25,128 nucleotides of DNA from SIG440 sp045532055 (lineage in GTDB: Bacteria; Bacillota; Clostridia; Monoglobales; Monoglobaceae): assembly GCA_045532055.1 (NCBI GenBank), contig JAZSFF010000027.1:1-25128 (forward strand), read 5' to 3'. A program made the translations under genes and the position numbers. The notes below the pieces were generated by a model. The model had not been told where the DNA came from and did no database searches. It worked only from the letters and a program-made list of their open reading frames with translations. Positions 7,162 through 13,367 of this stretch are shown here, one piece after another. Within the stretch, counting starts at the first letter, position 1. Each line of letters begins with the position of its first letter.

Positions 7162-7190
7162 ATTATATACCTTTCGCCAAATATTGTCAA
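7162..7190 (-). promoter_or_regulatory. Perfect sigma-A consensus promoter of cysK-guaA
   Basis: On the minus strand: TTGACA (7185-7190), 17-nt spacer, TATAAT (7162-7167), with both hexamers and the spacing at consensus. It begins within 2 nt of the T tract of the upstream terminator. No T-box, SAM or other recognisable riboswitch fits in the roughly 50-nt leader. Confidence 0.92.
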
Positions 7191-7222
7191 TAAAAAAGGA
7201 ACGATTTTTATCGTTCCTTTTT
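7190..7222. terminator. Bidirectional terminator, copy 1 of an identical 33-nt repeat
   Basis: The stem GGAACGAT/ATCGTTCC (7198-7217) has a TTTT loop, A6 on one side and T5 on the other. The 33-nt segment is identical to 7788-7820, in direct orientation 598 bp away. The hairpin includes the last codons and the stop of the Cys-rich gene (codons for KER plus TAA), so it terminates that minus-strand gene. Confidence 0.88.
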
Positions 7223-7429
7223 ACCAATATTATTTTTTTGGAAATCTCTATCTGTGCATTTTTTACATTCATCACTATCGTGTTCTTCCAAACAACACAT
7301 CAAATAACCACACTCATCACAACAACACTCTATAAAATTCCCTGATTCATCCAAATGCTCTCCATTTCCAAGGCAATATTCTCCATTATCACCTGGCGTT
7401 AATTCAATCCCCGTTATATCAACAATCAC
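7208..7429 (-). CDS. Small acidic nine-cysteine protein of unknown function
   Basis: I do not recognise this protein. It has 73 residues, is acidic overall with a basic tail, and has no signal peptide or membrane helix. It has nine cysteines (19, 35, 36, 37, 40, 45, 46, 55, 58), including Cx2C at 37-40 and at 55-58 and two His (25, 50), which suggests a metal-binding or zinc-ribbon-like fold. The start is GTG at 7429 with GGAG 11 nt upstream. It has its own good promoter (7474-7502) and its stop codon lies inside a terminator hairpin. It diverges from an XRE regulator that shares its control region. A metal sensor, storage protein or partner of the regulator would all fit; none can be shown. 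Confidence 0.7.
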   Translation of the reverse strand: MIVDITGIELTPGDNGEYCLGNGEHLDESGNFIECCCDECGYLMCCLEEHDSDECKKCTDRDFQKNNIGKKER

Positions 7430-7473
7430 TTTAATCCCATCTCCATTTCATAAAAACTTTTTCTTAAGATAAT

Positions 7474-7502
7474 ATTATAGAGTATATGACTCTAAAAATC
7501 AA
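7474..7502 (-). promoter_or_regulatory. Promoter of the Cys-rich gene with a palindrome in its spacer
   Basis: On the minus strand: TTGATT (7497-7502), 17-nt spacer, TATAAT (7474-7479). The spacer holds a perfect inverted repeat TAGAGT-N5-ACTCTA (7478-7494), which a dimeric regulator such as the divergent XRE protein could occupy to block the promoter. Confidence 0.75.
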
Positions 7503-7514
7503 TAGTGTTATTTG

Positions 7515-7528
7515 CTCTATAATATAAT
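7515..7528 (+). promoter_or_regulatory. Candidate -10 region of the XRE gene, with a shared CTCTA element
   Basis: Overlapping TATAAT hexamers at 7518-7523 and 7523-7528 lie about 30 nt before the XRE start. No convincing -35 is present. The 11-mer CTCTATAATAT at 7515-7525 also occurs on the opposite strand at 7472-7482, over the -10 of the divergent gene. This places the same half-site at both promoters. Confidence 0.5.
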
Positions 7529-7552
7529 TTCATTAGAAAGGTGTGTGATTTT

Positions 7553-7777
7553 ATGGATATAGCAGAAAGAATACGTGCTCTTCGCGAGGATAGTGACAAA
7601 AGTCAGTCAAAAATAGCTGAAATTCTTAATGTTGGGCAGAGGACATACTCCGACTATGAAACCAGAAAGATTCGGATACCTTTGGAAAGTGTGATACTGC
7701 TTGCAAAATACTATAATGTTGACATGAACTATATATGCGGTATTACAAAAGAAAAGAAACCTTTCCCGATAGATTAA
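7553..7777 (+). CDS. Small XRE-family helix-turn-helix regulator
   Basis: A 74-residue single-domain DNA-binding protein of the XRE/Cro-C1 type. The HTH covers about residues 4-60 (ERIRALRED, then SQSKIAEILNVGQRTYSDYE as helices 2 and 3, then PLESVILLAKYYNVDMNYICG). The ATG at 7553 is preferred over the upstream in-frame GTG because AAAGG sits 11 nt before it. There is no ligand or protease domain. It ends just before terminator copy 2 and diverges from the Cys-rich gene; the CTCTA/TAGAG half-sites between them suggest it controls that gene and perhaps itself. It could also be one half of a toxin-antitoxin-like pair, but the neighbour does not look like a toxin. Confidence 0.88.
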   Translation: MDIAERIRALREDSDKSQSKIAEILNVGQRTYSDYETRKIRIPLESVILLAKYYNVDMNYICGITKEKKPFPID

Positions 7778-7787
7778 TTGTTTGCAC

Positions 7788-7820
7788 ATAAAAAAGGAAC
7801 GATTTTTATCGTTCCTTTTT
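7788..7820. terminator. Bidirectional terminator, copy 2 of the identical 33-nt repeat
   Basis: Same 33-nt sequence as 7190-7222: an 8-bp GGAACGAT/ATCGTTCC stem, TTTT loop, A6 before and T5 after. It separates the converging XRE gene (plus) and PqqD-like gene (minus) and can terminate both. Confidence 0.9.
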
Positions 7821-7824
7821 GTTT

Positions 7825-8163
7825 TTATTTCCAGTCTATAAAGCCATAACTGTCAAGAATCTGGAAAAACTTTGCCAGTCTTTCATACAAGGGGTGTGCC
7901 TTTTCACCAAAGTGCCCATCTACCTCTTTGCCCAATGCAATGATATCTTTCTCGCCGTCCATAAGCGGCCAGACAAAACTGCCAAGTTCGTCAAGATGGA
8001 CATAGGTAACAGGAGGCTTTTTACAAAGCTTTTGTGCCAACTTATTGAAAAAACCTTTGTTTTCAATATTAAGTGTTACAATCCCCTTGTCATCTTGAGT
8101 CCATGTAAGCCCTGTCTTTCGCAAGGGTATGCGTTCAAGATAATTCTCTGAATTTTTCTTCAT
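7825..8163 (-). CDS. PqqD-like (RRE-fold) small protein coupled to the OPT transporter
   Basis: A 112-residue protein whose central and C-terminal part fits the PqqD winged-helix family: two N-terminal strands (KTGLTWTQDDKGIVTLNI), then LDELGSFVWPLMDG, an amphipathic helix and a terminal FFQILDSYGFIDW helix. PqqD-type domains (RiPP recognition elements) bind peptide leaders and present them to partner enzymes; PQQ itself is not implied here. The ATG at 8163 is chosen because the OPT stop codon ends 1 nt before it (TAG-T-ATG), so translation is coupled; a longer frame would run back into the OPT gene. No radical-SAM or other maturase gene is in the window. The link to peptide transport is inference from this tight pairing. 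Confidence 0.8.
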   Translation of the reverse strand: MKKNSENYLERIPLRKTGLTWTQDDKGIVTLNIENKGFFNKLAQKLCKKPPVTYVHLDELGSFVWPLMDGEKDIIALGKEVDGHFGEKAHPLYERLAKFFQILDSYGFIDWK

Positions 8164-8164
8164 A

Positions 8165-10075
8165 CTATTTAACACCACGTTTTTTCCACAAAGAGAATTT
8201 GAGAACTGAAAGTACCACAAGTGCAAATACAACTATACTTCCAACATTAGATGCCCATACCGGAAGATTGAGAAGTCCTGAAATGTTGATAACCTTGTCA
8301 ATTCCTACAACAGCCAGAAGCGCAAGAACTATACCAACAATGCCCTCGCCTGCAATCATACCGGAACAGAAAAGAATGCCGTCACTGATGATAGCTGTTT
8401 TTTCTTCCTCTTTGCGTTTGATTTTGTCAAGGACCAGTCTTACAAGTCCTCCCACCATAATGCAAGCATTAAGATGAACAGGCAGATATACACCTATTGC
8501 AAAAGGAAGTACAGGGATACCCACAACTTCAACAACGATAGCAATAAATACACCCACAAACACAAGACCCCATGGGAGGTTTGCATCCATAACGCCCTCA
8601 ATTATCATTTTCATGAGGGTTGCCTGAGGTGCTGCCAATTCGTCTGTGCCAAAGCCCCAAGCACTGTCAAGAAGATAAAGTGTTCCACCAATGGCAAAAG
8701 CCGCCGCAACAACACCAATAATCTCACCAATCTGCTGTTTCTTGGGTGTTGCACCAAGGAGATATCCTGTCTTAAGGTCCTGAGATGTGTCACCAGCGAT
8801 AGCTGCCACAATACAGATTATAGAACCGATTGCAATAGCTGCGTGCATACCTGATGCACCTGACTCACCGGTAAGTTTGAGAATAAGTGTTGCAATAAGC
8901 AGTGTCGCAATCGCCATACCTGATACAGGATTATTGCTGCTGCCTACTAATCCTACCATACGGGATGATACTGTGGCAAAGAAGAAACCAAACACAACTA
9001 CAACTACCGCACCCAGAAGTGAAACTGGAACAGCCGGAACCAACCATACAAGGAGTGTAAGAACGGCTATCGCACCAAGAACCACTTTCATGCTGATATC
9101 CTTGGCTGTACGTTCACCGCTTACAGTAGCTGAACCCTTAATCCCTTTCATTGCATCAACAAAAGTACGTATAATCAAAGGAAGTGATTTAACAAGGCTC
9201 ATTATACCGCCTGCCGCCAAAGCACCTGCACCGATATAACGGATATATGAACCCCAGATAGCACCTGCACCGCCTGCTTCGTACATTGAACCTATTGCTT
9301 CTGTTCCCGGATAAAGGACGATATCTTTGCCAAAAAGAACTATCATAGGTATAAGAACAAGCCAGCTAAGTACGCCACCGGCAAACATATAAGATGAAAT
9401 TCTTGGACCACAGATATAGCCAACACTCATTACAGCGGGGTAAATCTGTGTTCCTATTTCGCCGGCATAACCCTTTATACGGAAGCCGATTTCACCGGGC
9501 ACTGCCTTAAGTCCGTCGATTATAAACTTGAAAGCTGCAGCAAATCCCATACCTGCAAAAACAGTTGATGCATTTGCACCGCCCTCTTCACCTGCAAGGA
9601 GAACCTCTGCACAAGCTGTACCCTCAGGATAGGGAAGAACTCCGTGTTCTCTTACGATAAGAGCGTTGCGGAGTGGCACCATAAAGAATACGCCAAGGAG
9701 TCCACCAAGAAGTGCAATCAATGTAATCTCAACTATTCCGGGTTTCTCCATTGTTCCCTCTGCTGCCCACAAAAAGAGTGCAGGGAGAGTGAAAATCGCA
9801 CCGGCAGCCAAAGATTCACCTGCGGAACCTACTGTCTGTACAATATTGCTTTCAAGAATTGAGTTCTTTTTCATAATAACCCTGATGACGCCCATAGCAA
9901 TAACTGCCGCAGGAATTGATGCCGAAACAGTCATTCCTACACGAAGACCAAGATATGCATTAGCCGCACCAAATATTACAGCAAGAAGTATACCCATAAT
10001 AACGGACGTAATCGTTATTTCCGGAGTTACCTTTGATGCCGGAACATACGGCTTAAAATTGTTTTGATTTTCCAT
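8165..10075 (-). CDS. OPT-family oligopeptide transporter
   Basis: A polytopic inner-membrane protein of 636 aa with about 14-16 hydrophobic segments. The family signature NIVQTVGSAGESLAAG is at 77-92 and the first membrane region contains AANAYLGLRVGMTVSASIP. The prokaryotic OPT/YSL-type family imports oligopeptides, probably driven by the proton gradient; some relatives move metal chelates, so the substrate is not fixed. The ATG at 10075 is preferred to an upstream TTG because GGAGAA lies 9 nt before it. It has its own promoter (10135-10163) and is followed 1 nt later by the PqqD-like gene, making a two-gene operon closed by the terminator at 7788-7820. Confidence 0.92.
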   Translation of the reverse strand: MENQNNFKPYVPASKVTPEITITSVIMGILLAVIFGAANAYLGLRVGMTVSASIPAAVIAMGVIRVIMKKNSILESNIVQTVGSAGESLAAGAIFTLPALFLWAAEGTMEKPGIVEITLIALLGGLLGVFFMVPLRNALIVREHGVLPYPEGTACAEVLLAGEEGGANASTVFAGMGFAAAFKFIIDGLKAVPGEIGFRIKGYAGEIGTQIYPAVMSVGYICGPRISSYMFAGGVLSWLVLIPMIVLFGKDIVLYPGTEAIGSMYEAGGAGAIWGSYIRYIGAGALAAGGIMSLVKSLPLIIRTFVDAMKGIKGSATVSGERTAKDISMKVVLGAIAVLTLLVWLVPAVPVSLLGAVVVVVFGFFFATVSSRMVGLVGSSNNPVSGMAIATLLIATLILKLTGESGASGMHAAIAIGSIICIVAAIAGDTSQDLKTGYLLGATPKKQQIGEIIGVVAAAFAIGGTLYLLDSAWGFGTDELAAPQATLMKMIIEGVMDANLPWGLVFVGVFIAIVVEVVGIPVLPFAIGVYLPVHLNACIMVGGLVRLVLDKIKRKEEEKTAIISDGILFCSGMIAGEGIVGIVLALLAVVGIDKVINISGLLNLPVWASNVGSIVVFALVVLSVLKFSLWKKRGVK

Positions 10076-10134
10076 ACGTATATATTCTCCATTCCGCCGC
10101 AAAACCTTTACGACTATTTTTCACAACTCCAAAA

Positions 10135-10163
10135 ATTTTAACACAAATTTTGATAAAAATCAA
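10135..10163 (-). promoter_or_regulatory. Promoter of the OPT-PqqD operon
   Basis: On the minus strand: TTGATT (10158-10163), 17-nt spacer, TAAAAT (10135-10140). The leader to the OPT start is about 55 nt and shows no riboswitch-like structure. Confidence 0.75.
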
Positions 10164-10183
10164 TATAAAATCTTAATATTGTT

Positions 10184-10220
10184 AAAAACCTCACAAGACC
10201 AGATTTCGTCTTGCGAGGTT
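10184..10220 (-). terminator. Terminator after rnmV
   Basis: A 13-bp stem (AACCTCGCAAGAC with GTCTTGTGAGGTT as minus-strand RNA, one G-U pair) is followed by TTTTTAAC. It lies 5 nt after the rnmV stop and separates that transcript from the OPT promoter. Confidence 0.85.
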
Positions 10221-10225
10221 TGGTT

Positions 10226-10822
10226 TTATTTTTTATTAATCTTCTCCACCGCTCTTTTATATTCTTCATAGCTAAAAGCAGTATTAAGCACTTCAATCAT
10301 CGCATTGGCTGAAATTCGCAAGGGCAATCCTAATTCTTTTGCCAACAATTTTCGTTTTTCGCTGCTGTCATCTTTGCCGCTTAAACCATCATTGAAAAAT
10401 GTGAATTTTGAAATAATTTCACTTTTGTCCCTTTTTTCGCAGTCGGTTACCTCGGTAACATTTTCAAGTATCTCCTCCAGAAGTTTCTCGGTCATTCCCT
10501 CAACACCGAGGAGACCCTCCTTGCCCGACTTTTCCTTACGTCGCTCCTTGCCTTCCACAGAGGGGATATATGCGTGTTTTACAACACCACGATTTCCTAC
10601 GCATTGTTTGATATAATTGCGTATGCGAAAACCTGCACTGTCAGAATCAGTCAGTATGATAACTCCTGTTTTTTCTGCCATACGGCGTATGGAATTGACT
10701 ATATTTTTGTTGGTATAAAGGCTGAATCCTCCGGTGCAGATAATAGGTGCATCGGTAACTGTCTTTAGTTTTTCTTTGTCGAACTTTCCCTCGACAACTA
10801 TAGTTTCTTTTATATGAAGCAT
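10226..10822 (-). CDS. rnmV: Ribonuclease M5
   Basis: Cuts the 5S rRNA precursor to its mature ends, with ribosomal protein L18 as helper in Bacillus. The 198-residue protein has an N-terminal TOPRIM domain with the catalytic Glu11 (VVEGKFD) and the acidic DSDSAG motif at 59-64, followed by the RNase M5 C-terminal domain. Length matches the family. A GGAG site lies 6 nt before the ATG. It follows nadE after a 53-nt gap containing a GC-rich hairpin with only four U residues. No separate promoter is visible, so partial read-through from the long upstream operon is the likely source of transcription. It is not next to rsmA/ksgA as in Bacillus. Confidence 0.93.
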   Translation of the reverse strand: MLHIKETIVVEGKFDKEKLKTVTDAPIICTGGFSLYTNKNIVNSIRRMAEKTGVIILTDSDSAGFRIRNYIKQCVGNRGVVKHAYIPSVEGKERRKEKSGKEGLLGVEGMTEKLLEEILENVTEVTDCEKRDKSEIISKFTFFNDGLSGKDDSSEKRKLLAKELGLPLRISANAMIEVLNTAFSYEEYKRAVEKINKK

Positions 10823-10837
10823 TTTTTACTCCTATGC

Positions 10838-10860
10838 AAAAGGGCGGAAAACATCCGCCC
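10838..10860 (-). terminator. Weak terminator or attenuator between nadE and rnmV
   Basis: The stem GGGCGGA/TCCGCCC (10842-10848 with 10854-10860) is followed on the minus strand by TTTTGC. It is GC-rich, but the U run is short and the rnmV ribosome binding site follows within about 10 nt, so it probably attenuates rather than fully stops transcription. Confidence 0.6.
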
Positions 10861-10875
10861 GTTTTATTCTTTTAA

Positions 10876-12756
10876 TTAATCCTCAAAAGCTGCATCTGAT
10901 GGCATTTTCCATCCGCCTCTTGCGGACAATGATATATTGGTTGCCATTGGCCCGTCAGGTGTTGCAGACCGCTTGAACTGATTTGCAAAAAAGCGTTTGT
11001 AGAAAGTGTCAATCCATTTTTCAATAGACTTTTCGTCAAAGATGTCTTTGAATGCATGTTTTGCCATTCTTTCTATTTTGCTTTTTTCAAAGCCAAACTT
11101 TGCAAAGTGGTACAGAACAAAATCATGCACTTCGTAAGGTCCAATTATATCCTCAGTTTTCTGAAGTGTTTGACCCTCCTCACCAGGGGGCAGAAGTTCA
11201 GGGCTGACAGGGGTGTCAACAATATCATTGAGAACATTTTTGAGTTCTCCGCCAAATTCTTCAGCCAGAACTTTGACAATAACCCTCATAAGAGTTTTGG
11301 GAACCGATGCGTTCACCCCATACATTGACATATGGTCACCGTTGTATGTGGCAAATCCAAGTGCAAGTTCTGACAAATCCCCTGTACCGATTACGATTCC
11401 GCCAGTTTTGTTGGCAATATCCATTAACACCTGGGTTCTCTCTCTTGCCTGAGCATTTTCGTATGTTACATCATGTTCATCAAGGGACACACCAATATCC
11501 TCAAAATGCTGAATTACCGATTTCTTAATAGAAATCTCACGCAATGTTACGCCTAATGCGTCAGCCAATTTTTTAGAGTTATTATAGGTTCGGTCTGTTG
11601 TACCAAAACAAGGCATTGTCACCGCAATTATGCCCTTGCGGTCAAGATTCATCATATCAAAGGTTTTCGCCGCAACAAGAAGCGCCAGAGTGCTGTCAAG
11701 TCCGCCTGAAACCCCGATTGTAACAGTTTTCAATCCAATATGCTTAAGTCTTTTCTTGAGACCCATACACTGCATAAGAAAAACTTGATTTGCACGTTCT
11801 ATCTTTTTCTCCTGATTTTCAGGAACGAATGGATTTTTTGAAATATAGTCCAATTCCGCGTTTTTTATATCAATATCAAAATATACTTTTTCGTATTCAC
11901 ATTCATATTCAGGCAAGAAGGTTGTTCTTTGCCGTCTTAACTGACTGATTTTGTCAACGTCAATTATTCCGTAGGTAATTCCGTTTTCAAATGGTTTTGC
12001 CTGGGCAACACAACTTCCGCACTGATAAATCATATTATTTCCCGCAAAAACCACGTCTGTGGTTGATTCGCCATCACCCGCATCAGCATAAACATATGCA
12101 CTCAGCGTGCGGGCGCTTTGTGCAGAAATCATGGTTTTGCGGGCATCACTCTTGCCCGGTGTTTCACTGTTTGCCGAGAGGTTAAGAATAACCGTAGCCC
12201 CCGCCAATGCGTGATTTGATGACGGGGGTATGGCTACCCACAAATCCTCACAAAGCTCGCAGGAAATGCGCAAACCCTCCATCTGCTTTGTGCAGAATAT
12301 GATATCCGTTCCCATGGGAACACTGTATCCGTCAAATTCCACAGACACATTGCATGGCAATGTATCAAAGTATCTTGATTCATTGAACACAGAAAAATTG
12401 GGACAGAATTCTTTTGTAACAAAGCCCAACACCTTGCCGCCCTTACATACAGCAGCAACGTTATAAAGTTTGTCAAGATGCATCATAGGAAGTCCCACCG
12501 CAAACAGAATGTCCAGCTTTTTTGTTGCTGCAACAATATTGGAAAGGGCTTCCTTTGCTCGTCTTATTGTTGAGCTTTGCAAAAACAAATCACCACAGGT
12601 ATAACCGGTTATACACAGTTCGGGGAACACAACAATCTTGGCACCGTTTTCCGCCGCCTCTTTAATCTGACTTATTATTCTTTCGCTGTTTTTTGATGTA
12701 TTGTTTACCGTTATTTCAGGAGTTGCAGCCGCAACTTTTAAAAAACCATCTTTCAT
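10876..12756 (-). CDS. nadE: Glutamine-dependent NAD+ synthetase
   Basis: Catalyses the last step of NAD synthesis, amidating nicotinate adenine dinucleotide with ammonia from glutamine. The N-terminal nitrilase-type glutaminase domain (about 1-290) shows the Glu46-Lys115-Cys169 triad (FPELCITG, VTKEF, ELCEDLW). The C-terminal synthetase domain has the ATP-pyrophosphatase loop SGGLDS at 350-355. At 626 aa it is the full two-domain form, unlike the short ammonia-dependent NadE of many bacteria. A GGGGAGG site precedes the ATG. It is the last strongly transcribed gene of the operon that also holds nadD, so both late NAD-pathway enzymes are produced together. Confidence 0.97.
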   Translation of the reverse strand: MKDGFLKVAAATPEITVNNTSKNSERIISQIKEAAENGAKIVVFPELCITGYTCGDLFLQSSTIRRAKEALSNIVAATKKLDILFAVGLPMMHLDKLYNVAAVCKGGKVLGFVTKEFCPNFSVFNESRYFDTLPCNVSVEFDGYSVPMGTDIIFCTKQMEGLRISCELCEDLWVAIPPSSNHALAGATVILNLSANSETPGKSDARKTMISAQSARTLSAYVYADAGDGESTTDVVFAGNNMIYQCGSCVAQAKPFENGITYGIIDVDKISQLRRQRTTFLPEYECEYEKVYFDIDIKNAELDYISKNPFVPENQEKKIERANQVFLMQCMGLKKRLKHIGLKTVTIGVSGGLDSTLALLVAAKTFDMMNLDRKGIIAVTMPCFGTTDRTYNNSKKLADALGVTLREISIKKSVIQHFEDIGVSLDEHDVTYENAQARERTQVLMDIANKTGGIVIGTGDLSELALGFATYNGDHMSMYGVNASVPKTLMRVIVKVLAEEFGGELKNVLNDIVDTPVSPELLPPGEEGQTLQKTEDIIGPYEVHDFVLYHFAKFGFEKSKIERMAKHAFKDIFDEKSIEKWIDTFYKRFFANQFKRSATPDGPMATNISLSARGGWKMPSDAAFED

Positions 12757-12780
12757 AAGTCAATCCTCCCCAAAACTTGT

Positions 12781-13365
12781 TTAGTTCTTTCCTTCAAGGA
12801 AATATGTAGCCTCCATATCCGCAGTGGACAGAGCAAATGCCAACGGGAACATTTCAAAGGCACTGCCTACATTCCTTGGCTCTTCTGTGCCTGAAAAGCC
12901 CATATGATACCTGATTGCAAAAGCCTCCTCACGGGTAAGACGCATAAATCCGGATATTATATAAACCGATTTTTCGCCATGGCCATAGGGCAACTTGTCC
13001 TCAATTTCATATGTGGGAACCTTTTGCCACACACCGTTGTCGTCTTTCACATTTCTGAACCCAGGTTTGTAAAAATTCATTTTGCAAAGGTCATGAAGAA
13101 GTGCAACAATAGCAATCGTCTCCTCACTGGCCTCTATTCCGTAAAGTTCAGCCACACGTTCTCTTGCAAGATAGTCACGTAGACACTCATATACATTAAG
13201 GCTGTGCTCCACCAGTCCACCCTGGTATGCCCCATGAAATCGGGTACTCGCCGGAGCTGTGAAAAAATCACTTGCAGGGGACATAAGATGAGCAAGGAGC
13301 TTTTCAGCTCCCTCTCTTTTTATGCACTTTTGATATATGTCGATAAATTCCTGTTTGAAGTCCAT
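12781..13365 (-). CDS. HD-domain hydrolase of unknown substrate
   Basis: A 194-residue soluble metal-dependent phosphohydrolase of the HD superfamily. Metal-ligand candidates are His54 (GGLVEHS), His91-Asp92 (LLHDLCKM), His129 (YGHGEKS), His154 (RYHMG) and Asp183 (TADMEA). The GGLVEHSLNV...LLHDLCK pattern resembles the HD part of YhaM-type 3'-5' exoribonucleases, but there is no OB/nucleic-acid-binding domain, so a nucleotide or short-oligonucleotide substrate is only a guess. It starts 2 nt after leuS ends and precedes nadE by 24 nt, so it is within the operon. Confidence 0.85.
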   Translation of the reverse strand: MDFKQEFIDIYQKCIKREGAEKLLAHLMSPASDFFTAPASTRFHGAYQGGLVEHSLNVYECLRDYLARERVAELYGIEASEETIAIVALLHDLCKMNFYKPGFRNVKDDNGVWQKVPTYEIEDKLPYGHGEKSVYIISGFMRLTREEAFAIRYHMGFSGTEEPRNVGSAFEMFPLAFALSTADMEATYFLEGKN

Positions 13366-13367
13366 AA

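Noticed and set aside
7208..7777. Toxin-antitoxin interpretation of the XRE/Cys-rich pair
   Set aside because: The genes are divergent rather than an overlapping operon, and the Cys-rich protein has no toxin fold visible. A regulator plus target fits better.
8164..8232. Longer form of the PqqD-like protein starting at 8232
   Set aside because: The extra 23 residues would be read from the 3' end of the OPT gene in another frame and have no match to the domain. The ATG 1 nt after the OPT stop is better.
10076..10134. Riboswitch upstream of the OPT transporter
   Set aside because: The leader is about 55 nt with no stable multi-stem structure or known aptamer core.
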